Made by a program: the position numbers and the translations under genes. The notes under the pieces are model-generated. The model saw nothing but the letters and a program-made list of their open reading frames with translations, was not told where the DNA came from and searched no databases. Shown here piece by piece: positions 55,718 to 63,747 of a stretch of DNA of 64,000 nucleotides; position 1 is the stretch's first letter, and every line of letters starts with the position of its first letter. The DNA is from Gammaproteobacteria bacterium Ga0077536 (lineage in GTDB: Bacteria; Pseudomonadota; Gammaproteobacteria; Ga0077536). The stretch is from contig LNEL01000049.1 in the NCBI GenBank assembly GCA_001464935.1, forward strand, positions 62,001 through 126,000, in the 5' to 3' direction.

Positions 55718-56119
55718 ATGGGCTGGCGCGAGAAAAAATCGGAGAAGGTGTACGACGACGCGGAAGTCGAGGCGAAACTCGCCGTCGAACTCCCGGCCTG
55801 GACGCTGAAGGACGGCTGGATTCGGCGCACCTACAAGACATCTGGCTGGAAGAGCACGCTGATGGCGGTCAACGCGATAGGTCACCTGGCGGAAGCGGCT
55901 TGGCACCACCCGGATTTGAACGTGTCCTATGCGTTCGTCACGGTCAAGCTGATCAACCACGCGGCCAAGGGCATCACCGACAAGGACTTCGCGCTCGCGC
56001 GCAAGATCGAGGAGGTGCTGATGTGGCAGCCGGGCCTCGACGAGGACGGCCCACTCGAAGGCACGCCGGAGGATCCCCGCTTCAAATATCTGAAATACGA
56101 CGGCGCACCGAAAGCCTGA
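55718..56119 (+). CDS. Pterin-4a-carbinolamine dehydratase family protein
   Basis: 133 aa from ATG 55718, with a GGGAGGAG ribosome site. The PCD signature HHPDLNVSYAFVTVKLINH is present; the usual T-H is N-H here. LPAWTLKDGWIRRTYK matches the N-terminal fold. In C1 bacteria such proteins accompany methanopterin genes, whereas PhhB itself works with phenylalanine hydroxylase. No hydroxylase is seen, and the neighbouring DUF447-mfnB pair favours a pterin-biosynthetic role. Tail is Pro/Asp-rich. Confidence 0.85.
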   Translation: MGWREKKSEKVYDDAEVEAKLAVELPAWTLKDGWIRRTYKTSGWKSTLMAVNAIGHLAEAAWHHPDLNVSYAFVTVKLINHAAKGITDKDFALARKIEEVLMWQPGLDEDGPLEGTPEDPRFKYLKYDGAPKA

Positions 56120-56137
56120 GCCCCGCGGCGGCGCGGA

Positions 56138-56620
56138 TCAGGCTTCGCGCCGCCATTCGCCGGAACGTCCGCCGGATTTTTCCAGCAGACGGATGTCGGT
56201 CATCGTCATGCCGCGATCGATGGCCTTGCACATGTCGTAGATGGTCAGCAGCGCGATCTGCACCGCCGTCAGCGCTTCCATTTCGACCCCGGTCTGGCCG
56301 CGTGTTTCGACCGTCGCCACGCAATGGATGCGGTTTTCCTCGCGCAGGCAGTCGAAATCGACTTCCACCGCCGTCAGCGCGAGCGGATGGCACAACGGCA
56401 CCAGGTCCGAGGTGCGCTTGGCGGCCATGATGCCGGCAATGCGCGAAATGCCGAGCACGTCGCCCTTCTTGTGCTGGCCCAGCAGCACCATCGCGAGGGT
56501 CTGGGCCGACATCAGGATTGAGCCTTCGGCGCGTGCCCGACGCTGGGTGACCGGTTTGTCACCGACATCGACCATGTGGGCATCGCCCTGCGCATTGAAG
56601 TGGGTCAGGCCTGAAGGCAT
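56138..56620 (-). CDS. moaC: Cyclic pyranopterin monophosphate synthase MoaC
   Basis: 160 aa. Converts the MoaA product to cyclic pyranopterin monophosphate. Motifs: [37 protein letters not shown], and [22 protein letters not shown], read as [11 protein letters not shown] and [12 protein letters not shown]. It is divergent from moaD-moaE with 65 bp between the starts. Confidence 0.96.
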   Translation of the reverse strand: MPSGLTHFNAQGDAHMVDVGDKPVTQRRARAEGSILMSAQTLAMVLLGQHKKGDVLGISRIAGIMAAKRTSDLVPLCHPLALTAVEVDFDCLREENRIHCVATVETRGQTGVEMEALTAVQIALLTIYDMCKAIDRGMTMTDIRLLEKSGGRSGEWRREA

Positions 56621-56685
56621 GTGCTTGCTCCGGTTGACGGCGGGTGCGCTAGAATCCGTCGCAACTCTATCCGAACCCGTGCGAG

Positions 56686-56946
56686 ATGGTAAACGTGAAC
56701 GGCGACACTGCGATATCCGTCAAACTCTTTGCAGGCCTCGCCGAGGCTCGCGGCTGGCGCGAGCGCCGCATCGCGCACCAGCCCGGCATGACCGTCGCGG
56801 ATGTCTGGCGCAGCCAGACCGGCGATGTCGCGCTGCCGCCGCGGGTGCTGTGCGCGGTGAACATGGATTACTGCGCAGCCGAAACCCCGGTGCAGCCCGG
56901 TGACGAGATCGGCTTCTTCCCGCCGGTCACGGGAGGAACGGCATGA
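56686..56946 (+). CDS. moaD: Molybdopterin synthase sulfur carrier MoaD with GGTA terminus
   Basis: 86 aa. Small subunit of molybdopterin synthase, begins [15 protein letters not shown] and ends [10 protein letters not shown]. The usual C-terminal GG is followed by two extra residues, Thr-Ala, before TGA. The free Gly-Gly is needed for activation by MoeB, so trimming or another carrier would be needed. ATGA overlap with moaE. TAGAAT at 56650-56655 is a candidate -10. Confidence 0.9.
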   Translation: MVNVNGDTAISVKLFAGLAEARGWRERRIAHQPGMTVADVWRSQTGDVALPPRVLCAVNMDYCAAETPVQPGDEIGFFPPVTGGTA

Positions 56947-57407
56947 CCGTCAGCGTGCGCGAGCAGCCGTTCGAACCTTACGCCGTACTCGCCGCCTACG
57001 AAAAGCAGCGTTTTCCTCTCGCCGGGACTTTCGGCGCGAGTGCGAGTTTCATCGGCACGATGCGCGATCTGAACGAAGGCGATGCGGTCACGCAGATGAC
57101 GCTCGAGCATTATCCGGGCATGACCGAGCGCCATCTCGAGGCAATCTGCGCCGACGCCAGTGCGCGCTGGCCGCTGCTCGACACCTTGATCATCCATCGC
57201 GTCGGCCTGTTGGTGCCGGGGGATCCGATCGTGCTGGTCGCCGCCTGGTCGGCGCATCGCGCCGAAGCGTTCACCGCCTGTCGTCACATCATGGAAGACT
57301 TGAAATCACGCGCGCCCTTCTGGAAGAAGGAAACGACGGCACAGGGCGAGCGCTGGGTGTCACGCAATACGTCGGGCGTCGCGCGCGACGCCGGCACAGG
57401 GGAATAA
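56943..57407 (+). CDS. moaE: Molybdopterin synthase catalytic subunit MoaE
   Basis: 154 aa. Transfers sulfur from thiocarboxylated MoaD to cPMP. SASFIGTMRDLNEGD, LEHYPGMTERHLEAI, HRVGLLVPGD, VLVAAWSAHRAEAF and APFWKKE are the family signatures, including the Lys pair of the active site. It overlaps moaD by 4 bp and is 2 bp from pqqB, so moaDE and pqqB form one transcript. Confidence 0.96.
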   Translation: MTVSVREQPFEPYAVLAAYEKQRFPLAGTFGASASFIGTMRDLNEGDAVTQMTLEHYPGMTERHLEAICADASARWPLLDTLIIHRVGLLVPGDPIVLVAAWSAHRAEAFTACRHIMEDLKSRAPFWKKETTAQGERWVSRNTSGVARDAGTGE

Positions 57408-57409
57408 TC

Positions 57410-58351
57410 ATGGCGATGCAGATCCGGGTGCTCGGTTCGGCAGCCGGTGGTGGTTATCCGCAGTGGAACTGCAATCATCCGAACAGCCGCCGGGCGCGGG
57501 CCGCGGATCCGGCCGCACCGTCCCGCACGCAGTCGTCGATCGCCGTCAGCTGCGATGGCGAACACTGGCTGCTGTGCAACGCCTCTCCAGATCTCCGTCA
57601 GCAGATCAACGACAATGCGGTGTTGCAGCCGAGTGCCGCGGGTCCGCTGCGTGCGAGCCCCATCCAGGCGGTGGTGTTGACGAACGCCGACGTGGACCAC
57701 GTGACCGGTCTGCTGACGCTGCGGGAGTCGCAGGCCTTCAATCTCTACGCCACGGGCCGTGTGCTCGAGGTGCTGGCGGCCAATTCGATATTCAACGTGC
57801 TGAACCCCGCGTTCGTGCACCGGCATCCGATTGCGCTCGACGTGCCGTTCGAGCCGCTGCGCGCCGACGGCGCCGCGCTGGGCTGCGTGGTCACCGCGTT
57901 CGCGGTGCCTGGCAAGGTCGCGCTGTGGCTGGAAGATGCCGTGCGCGGCGTGGACGTTGGCCAGATCGGCGAAGACACGGTGGCGCTCGAAATACGCGAT
58001 CCCGCGAGCGGGCAGCGCTTCTATTACATCCCCGGCTGTGCGCGGATGACACCGGAACTCGCCGCGCGCCTGCGCGGCGCCGAACTGGTGTTCTTCGACG
58101 GCACGCTATGGGTCGACGATGAGATGATCCGGGACGGCGTCGGCGTGAAGACTGGTCAACGCATGGGACATCTGAGCGTGTCCGGGCCCGCCGGCACGAT
58201 GGCCGCGTTTGCGGACCTCGGCGTCCGGCGCAAGATCTTCATTCACATCAACACGACCAATCCGATACTCATCGACAACACGCCCGAGCGAAGGGCGGTC
58301 GAGCAGGCGGGATGGGAAGTCGCCTGCGACGGCATGCACGTCGCGCTGTAG
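57410..58351 (+). CDS. pqqB: PQQ biosynthesis protein PqqB
   Basis: 313 aa. Metallo-beta-lactamase-fold hydroxylase of the PQQ precursor. RVLGSAAGGGYPQWNCNHPN is the family hallmark, followed by TNADVDHVTGLLTLRES, FDGTLWVDDEM and MGHLSVSGPAGTM. It lies in a moaD-moaE-pqqB unit, separated from pqqACDE by about 3.3 kb of C1/pterin genes, an unusual layout. Confidence 0.97.
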   Translation: MAMQIRVLGSAAGGGYPQWNCNHPNSRRARAADPAAPSRTQSSIAVSCDGEHWLLCNASPDLRQQINDNAVLQPSAAGPLRASPIQAVVLTNADVDHVTGLLTLRESQAFNLYATGRVLEVLAANSIFNVLNPAFVHRHPIALDVPFEPLRADGAALGCVVTAFAVPGKVALWLEDAVRGVDVGQIGEDTVALEIRDPASGQRFYYIPGCARMTPELAARLRGAELVFFDGTLWVDDEMIRDGVGVKTGQRMGHLSVSGPAGTMAAFADLGVRRKIFIHINTTNPILIDNTPERRAVEQAGWEVACDGMHVAL

Positions 58352-58367
58352 CGCGGCTCGAGCAAGC

Positions 58368-59639
58368 CTACAGCAGTCCTTCGAACGGCTGCACGTCCAC
58401 GATTGCGCCGGCGTCGACGCCGGCGGTGTCGAGCGGCAGCACGATGAAACAGTTGGCCTGCGACATCGAGCTGAGAATCCCTGAGCCCTGATCGCCGGTC
58501 GGTGTGACCACGGCATGGCCGTCGCCGTCACGCGTGAGGTGGCCGCGCTGGAATTCGACCCGGCCCGGGCGTTTTTTCAGCGGCTGCGTGACGCGTGCCG
58601 GCATCGTCCACGGCAGGCGTGGCGTGGTGCCCATCAGCTTCTCGAGTGCCGGGCGCACGAATTCGTAAAAGGTCACCATCACGGACACCGGGTTGCCGGG
58701 CAAGCCGAAAAACCACGCACCGTCGATGTGTCCGAAAGCCAGGGGGCGTCCGGGCTTCATCGCGACTTTCCAGAACCTGACTTCGCCGAGCCGACCCAGG
58801 ATCTCTTTCGTGTAGTCGGCTTCGCCGACCGACACGCCGCCGCTCGTGATCACCACGTCGGCATCCCGTGCCGCGCGCTTGAAAGCGGCTTCGAGCTGCT
58901 CGGGATCGTCGGTGACGACACCGAGGTCGATCAGATCGACCCCCAGCTGCGTCAGCATGCCGAACAGCGTGTAGCGATTGCTGTCGTAGATCTCGCCGAG
59001 TCCCAACGGCTCGCCGAGCGAGCGCAGTTCATCCCCGGTCGAAAAAAACGCGACGCGCGGACGACGCATCACCGCCACTTCGGGAACGCCGAGTGACGCG
59101 ATCACGCCGATGTCGGCCGCCGACAGGCGACGGCCGGGTTCGAAGGCCGCGGTGCCAGCCTGCATGTCTTCGCCAGCGGCGCGCACGTGCTGTCCGCGTC
59201 GATGACCGCCATCGAAGCGAATGCGACCCTCGCGTTCCTCGACCTTCTCCTGGATCAGGATCGTGTCGGCGCCGTCCGGCACGACCGCGCCCGTCATGAT
59301 TCTCACGGCTTCGCCGCGGGCGAGCGGCGCACGATACGGCTTGCCGGCGAACGACGCGCCGACGACGCGCAGTTCGCCATGGCTGCCTGCGGCCGGCAGG
59401 TCGGCACTGGCGATGGCGTAACCGTCCATGGCGGAGTTCGTATGCGCCGGCACGTCGAAGCGCGCGATGACGGGTTCGGCGAGCACGCGATCGAGCGCGC
59501 CCCGCAGGTGGACGCGTTCGTGCCCCGCCAGCGGGGTCACCGCATCGAGCAGACGCTGCAGCGCCTCCTCGCAGGTCAGCGATGCCGGATCGTAGTCATC
59601 GTCGCAGCTTGGCAGCGTCTTGATGGGCGCATCTTTCAT
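58368..59639 (-). CDS. moeA: Molybdopterin molybdenumtransferase MoeA
   Basis: 423 aa. Inserts Mo (or W) into adenylylated molybdopterin. FDVPAHTNSAMDGYAI, RIMTGAVVPDGADTILIQE, read as RIMTGAVVPDGAD, and the MogA-like domain FFSTGDEL, YDSNRYTL and TSGGVSVGEADYTKE, then GLPGNPVSVMVTF are complete. It is followed upstream by mobAB with 10 bp between them on the minus strand. Confidence 0.96.
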   Translation of the reverse strand: MKDAPIKTLPSCDDDYDPASLTCEEALQRLLDAVTPLAGHERVHLRGALDRVLAEPVIARFDVPAHTNSAMDGYAIASADLPAAGSHGELRVVGASFAGKPYRAPLARGEAVRIMTGAVVPDGADTILIQEKVEEREGRIRFDGGHRRGQHVRAAGEDMQAGTAAFEPGRRLSAADIGVIASLGVPEVAVMRRPRVAFFSTGDELRSLGEPLGLGEIYDSNRYTLFGMLTQLGVDLIDLGVVTDDPEQLEAAFKRAARDADVVITSGGVSVGEADYTKEILGRLGEVRFWKVAMKPGRPLAFGHIDGAWFFGLPGNPVSVMVTFYEFVRPALEKLMGTTPRLPWTMPARVTQPLKKRPGRVEFQRGHLTRDGDGHAVVTPTGDQGSGILSSMSQANCFIVLPLDTAGVDAGAIVDVQPFEGLL

Positions 59640-59649
59640 GACGGTTCCT

Positions 59650-60801
59650 TTAACGAGCGCGTGGCCACGCGGACTGCGGCGAGCGGTAGTGTTGCAGCAC
59701 GAACGCGGCGATGCCGTCGAGGTCGTTGACGTTCAGCAGCGGCATCGGACGTGGCAGTGTCAGCGCGCTGTCGCTGGCGACCGCGATGATAGAGTCGTCT
59801 GCCATGCACAACAATCCGCGATCGGCGCGCGCGCGATCGGCGGCACCCAGGGCGATGCCGCGATGGACCTCGAGTTTCGGAAAGCGCTCGTGGCGAAATC
59901 CTTCGACGAGCACGAGATCGAGTGCCCGGTCTTCGAAGCGCGCGAGCAGATCGGGCAAGGCCGGATCGCCGGGCGACGCGCGCTCGGCGATGAAGGCATC
60001 GCGATGTGCAGAGGCGACCATGACGCACTCGGCGCCGGCCTTGCGGAGCTCGTAGCTGTCTTTGCCCGGGTAGTCGACATCGAATGCGTGATGGGCGTGT
60101 TTCAGCACGCCCAGGCGCAGGCCCGCCTCGCGCAGCCGGGGGATCAGGCTCGTCAGCAGGGTGGTCTTGCCGCTGCCACTGAAGCCGGCGATGCCGAGCA
60201 GGCGTGGGGCCGGGCGTGTCGGAAGCCGTGCCTCGGCCAGCGCACAGTCCTCGGGCGTATTCAGGTTCTGGAATGCGCGGTCGTCGTCGAACTCCACGGC
60301 CGCGCAGCGATGCTGGTCGTACCACGCGGTGATCTTGCGGCGCTGGCCGCGCAGAAAAGCCTCGAGCGAAGGCCCGAGGCTCGCGTGCATCAGGGCGAAC
60401 ACCGGTTGCAGCTCGCCGCCGCTGCGCGCGATCGCGATCTCTGCGGCGTGCAACTGCAGGCCGGTGACAAGCCTGGACACCAGGTCCGCCGGCAGGAACG
60501 GCGAGTCGCAGGGTGCGACCGCGAGCAGCGGCGTGCGACAGTGCGCGAGGCCGCTGGCGATGCCGGCAAGCGGGCCCGGAAAATCGCCGAGCAGGTCGGC
60601 CACGACGGGATGCCCGTAACGCGCATAGACATCGGGGTGGCGATTCGCATTGATGACCACCGTATCGACCTGCGGTGCGTAGCGCGCCAGCACATGCGCA
60701 ATCAGCGGCCGGCCGCCGACTTCGACGAGGCCCTTGTCGCGGCCGCCGAGGCGGCTGCCCTGGCCGCCGGCGAGCACCAGGCCTGTGATCAATGGACGCA
60801 T
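59650..60801 (-). CDS. MobA-MobB fusion (molybdenum cofactor guanylyltransferase and GTP-binding adaptor)
   Basis: 383 aa. The N-terminal MobA half (about 1-190) has VLAGGQGSRLGGRDKGL and APCDSPFLP, transferring GMP to Mo-molybdopterin. The C-terminal MobB half (about 200-375) has Walker A GIAGFSGSGKTTLLT, KHAHHAFDVD and LVLVEGFRHE. The halves are separate genes in E. coli. The bis-MGD form suits DMSO-reductase-type enzymes; AOR-type cofactor does not need GMP, so another client exists. Confidence 0.94.
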   Translation of the reverse strand: MRPLITGLVLAGGQGSRLGGRDKGLVEVGGRPLIAHVLARYAPQVDTVVINANRHPDVYARYGHPVVADLLGDFPGPLAGIASGLAHCRTPLLAVAPCDSPFLPADLVSRLVTGLQLHAAEIAIARSGGELQPVFALMHASLGPSLEAFLRGQRRKITAWYDQHRCAAVEFDDDRAFQNLNTPEDCALAEARLPTRPAPRLLGIAGFSGSGKTTLLTSLIPRLREAGLRLGVLKHAHHAFDVDYPGKDSYELRKAGAECVMVASAHRDAFIAERASPGDPALPDLLARFEDRALDLVLVEGFRHERFPKLEVHRGIALGAADRARADRGLLCMADDSIIAVASDSALTLPRPMPLLNVNDLDGIAAFVLQHYRSPQSAWPRAR

Positions 60802-60834
60802 CCGAAACAGTCGGCGAAGCGCGGGCGGCGTGCC

Positions 60835-61848
60835 TCAGCCGCCGGTCGCATTCATGTGGCGGAAGATCACCGGTTGTTCGGTCAGCGTGAACTCATGGCC
60901 CTTCGGCTTGATGGCCATCGAGTCGCGAATGGCCTGCTTGACGCGTTCGATATCGCCGGGATGCTCGCGCACCACGCACCGCAGATCGACCGAGTGTTCC
61001 TGGCCGAGACACAGCAGCAGCCGGCCTTCGACGGTCAGCCGCACGCGATTGCAGTTGTCGCAGAAATTGTGGCTGTGTGGCGAGATGAAGCCGACACGCG
61101 TGCCGTGTTCGACGAGCCTGAAGTAGCGAGACGGGCCACCGGTGGTTTCGGCGGTCGGCAGCAGCGTGAAATGGGGCGCCAGATCGCGCCGGATTTCGTC
61201 GCTCGAATAATAGGTCTCGGCGCGATCGTGATCGTCGATCACGCCCAGTGGCATTTCTTCGATGAAGGAGATATCGAGTCCGCGCTCTGCCGCATATCGC
61301 ACCAGTGGCACGACTTCCTCGTGATTGCGGTGTTTCAGAATCACCGAGTTGATCTTGATGCGCTCGAAACCAACGGCCCGCGCGGTGTCGATGCCGGCGA
61401 GCACCTGCTCGAGTTTGCCGCCGCGGGTAATCTGGCGAAAGCGTTCCGGATCCAGAGAATCGAGGCTCACGTTCAGGCGCTTCACGCCCGCGCTCTTCAA
61501 ATCCCCGGCGAGGCGCTGCAACTGTGAACCGTTGGTCGTGATCACGAGTTCGCGCAGGCCGGGCAGCCCCGCGATGTCTTCCATCAGCTTCACGACATTT
61601 CTGCGCACCAGCGGTTCGCCGCCGGTCAGACGAATCTTGTGCACGCCGAGTTCGACGAACGCGCGCGAGATCAGCGCCAGTTCCTCGAGACTCAGCACCT
61701 GCGGTCGCGGCACGAACTTGGTATCAGGTTCCATGCAGTACACGCAGCGGAAATCGCAGCGGTCGGTGACCGAAATGCGCACGTAGTCGACCACGCGACC
61801 GAAGCGGTCGACGAGTTTCTCGGCGGTCGTCGCGCTGGCGACACTCAT
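60835..61848 (-). CDS. moaA: GTP 3',8-cyclase MoaA
   Basis: 337 aa. Radical SAM enzyme starting molybdopterin synthesis. The N-terminal cluster motif is CDFRCVYC, the C-terminal one [30 protein letters not shown] and [10 protein letters not shown] are conserved, and the required GG ends the protein (NATGG). It is first of the moaA-mobAB-moeA minus-strand run (33 and 10 bp gaps). Confidence 0.97.
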   Translation of the reverse strand: MSVASATTAEKLVDRFGRVVDYVRISVTDRCDFRCVYCMEPDTKFVPRPQVLSLEELALISRAFVELGVHKIRLTGGEPLVRRNVVKLMEDIAGLPGLRELVITTNGSQLQRLAGDLKSAGVKRLNVSLDSLDPERFRQITRGGKLEQVLAGIDTARAVGFERIKINSVILKHRNHEEVVPLVRYAAERGLDISFIEEMPLGVIDDHDRAETYYSSDEIRRDLAPHFTLLPTAETTGGPSRYFRLVEHGTRVGFISPHSHNFCDNCNRVRLTVEGRLLLCLGQEHSVDLRCVVREHPGDIERVKQAIRDSMAIKPKGHEFTLTEQPVIFRHMNATGG

Positions 61849-61874
61849 GGGCGCAGCCTCAAATAACCTAGGGA

Positions 61875-61892
61875 AATTACTGGGTAATTATA
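61875..61892 (-). promoter_or_regulatory. moaA promoter with overlapping inverted repeat
   Basis: Minus-strand TATAAT (61887-61892) is overlapped by AATTAC-TGG-GTAATT (61875-61889), an inverted repeat with 6-bp arms. It covers the transition from -10 to +1 and is a candidate operator controlling cofactor synthesis. No matching -35 is evident. Confidence 0.45.
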
Positions 61893-61927
61893 ACCACCGA
61901 CGGTCCCTGCGCGCACGCGCCGGCGAC

Positions 61928-62398
61928 TCATGGCCAGCTCGAGTACGGTTCGTCGATGAGGCACACGTTGTAGTAACGTCGCTCGGACGAGACCTCCTCG
62001 CCAACCCAGGACGGCCGCTCGAACACATCGGATTCGCTGTCGAGTTCGATCTCGGCGACGATGAGGCCTGCGTTCGCGCCGTGGAATTCATCGATTTCCC
62101 AGACGTGGGGCGGTTGCGGCAGGTAATGGCGTGTCTTGTCGAGGCAGCGCGTGCCACAGAACATCGCCAGCATCTGCTCTGCATCGGCGAGCGGGATGGC
62201 GTATTCGAACTCGTGGCGCGAGATGCCTAGCGTCGCGCTCTTGAGGTTCAGGAAAGCGTCCGGCCCCGCCACGCGTACGCGAATGGAAACGCCCGGCGAC
62301 GACGACAGGTAACCCTGGCGCATCACCGTCGAATGGGTGACCTGCGCGCGCCAGCTGTCGTCGCGCAGCAGGAATTTGCGTTCGATCTCGCGGGCCAT
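61928..62398 (-). CDS. CYTH-domain protein (triphosphatase/adenylate cyclase-like)
   Basis: 156 aa. The ExExK motif is EIERKFLL at the N-terminus. Other CYTH tunnel residues are in QGYLSS, IRVRVAG, LNLKSA, DKTRHYLP and EIDEFHG. Single-domain bacterial CYTH proteins often hydrolyse inorganic triphosphate. The frame overlaps the start of neither neighbour and diverges from ampG. Confidence 0.88.
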   Translation of the reverse strand: MAREIERKFLLRDDSWRAQVTHSTVMRQGYLSSSPGVSIRVRVAGPDAFLNLKSATLGISRHEFEYAIPLADAEQMLAMFCGTRCLDKTRHYLPQPPHVWEIDEFHGANAGLIVAEIELDSESDVFERPSWVGEEVSSERRYYNVCLIDEPYSSWP

Positions 62399-62482
62399 CG
62401 TCCTCTCCGTCGCGGGCGGGCAGGGCGGCAGTCTAGCAGGCGCGCGGCGCGACGGACCGCGCGCATGTGCGACAATTCGCCG

Positions 62483-63736
62483 ATGAGCGAAGACCCCGGC
62501 ATGGCCGCGAGGACAGCGGCTGCGAGCCGCGGGCGCATGGTGATCATCGGCCTGCTGGGCTTCGCATCCGGCCTCCCGCTGGCTCTGTCCGGCAGCACGC
62601 TGCAGGCCTGGCTCACGGTCGCCGAGGTCGATCTGAAATCGATTGGCGCGCTGTCACTGGTCGGCCTGCCGTACCTGTTCAAGTTCCTGTGGGCGCCGGC
62701 GCTCGATCGCTGGCAGATCGGGCGTTTCGGTCGACGGCGCGGCTGGCTGCTGGCGAGCCAACTCGCCGTGATCGCCGTGCTCGTCGCGTGCGCCTTCTGT
62801 CAGCCGCAGGTCGCGGTCATGCCGCTCGCGTTGCTCGCCCTGGCGCTGGCAACCGCGTCCGCGACGCAGGATATCGCGTTCGATGCATACCGCGCCGAGC
62901 GCCTCGCGCCGGCCGAGCGCGGACTGGGTACCGCGTGGTCGATCGCCGGTTATCGGGTCGCGATGTTCGCGTCCGGCGCCGGCGCGTTGCTGATCGCCGA
63001 CCGCTACGGATTCGAAGCCAGCTATCTGTGCATGGCGGGGCTGATGGTACTGGGTCTGCTGACCGGCGCCGCGGCGCGCGAAGCGCCGCAGTTGCATGCG
63101 GCGCCGCGCTCGTTACTCGAAGCGACGGTCGGGCCGCTGCGTGAACTGTGGCAACGGCCGGGCATCCTCGCGCTGCTCGCCTGCGTGCTGCTGTACAAGC
63201 TCGGCGATCAGTTCGCCGGCGCGCTGGCCCAGACATTTTTCATTCGCGGCCAGGGATATTCGCTGACCGAAATCGGTGCCGTCTACAAGGGGCTCGGCAT
63301 CGTCGCCGCACTGTCGGGTGGCATCGTCGGCGGGCTGGTGATGATGCGTCTGGGACTGTGGCGCTCGCTGCTCGCGTTCGGCCTGCTGCAGATGCTGACC
63401 AACTCCGGCTTTCTCGCGCTCGCGCTGACGGGCAAGAGCCTCGTGGGGCTGATGATCGTGGTGGCGCTGGAAAATTTCTGCGGCGGCATGGGCACCTGCG
63501 CGCATGTCGCGTTGCTGATCGCGCTGTGCGATTCGCGCTATACCGCCACGCAGTTCGCCGCGCTGAGCGCGCTGGCCAGCCTCGGTCGCGTGGTCCTCGG
63601 CCCGGCCGCAGCGGCGGTCGCCGCCCATGGCTGGGTCATCTATTTTGCGCTGTCCTGCGCGGTGGCAGTGCCGGGGCTGGCGCTGGTGCTGTGGCTCAGG
63701 CAGCGGGTCATCGCACTCGACGCGCCGGCCGCGTGA
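62483..63736 (+). CDS. ampG: AmpG-like MFS permease
   Basis: 417 aa from ATG 62483 (62465 also possible). Twelve-helix major facilitator. LLGFASGLPLALSGSTLQAWL, read as GFASGLPLALSGSTLQAWL, and KFLWAPALDR, plus ATQDIAFDAYR and VGLPYLF are typical of AmpG, which imports anhydromuropeptides for cell-wall recycling. GACAAT ends 5 bases before the ATG, so a leaderless start is possible here too. Confidence 0.88.
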   Translation: MSEDPGMAARTAAASRGRMVIIGLLGFASGLPLALSGSTLQAWLTVAEVDLKSIGALSLVGLPYLFKFLWAPALDRWQIGRFGRRRGWLLASQLAVIAVLVACAFCQPQVAVMPLALLALALATASATQDIAFDAYRAERLAPAERGLGTAWSIAGYRVAMFASGAGALLIADRYGFEASYLCMAGLMVLGLLTGAAAREAPQLHAAPRSLLEATVGPLRELWQRPGILALLACVLLYKLGDQFAGALAQTFFIRGQGYSLTEIGAVYKGLGIVAALSGGIVGGLVMMRLGLWRSLLAFGLLQMLTNSGFLALALTGKSLVGLMIVVALENFCGGMGTCAHVALLIALCDSRYTATQFAALSALASLGRVVLGPAAAAVAAHGWVIYFALSCAVAVPGLALVLWLRQRVIALDAPAA

Positions 63737-63747
63737 CAGGGGTGCGC

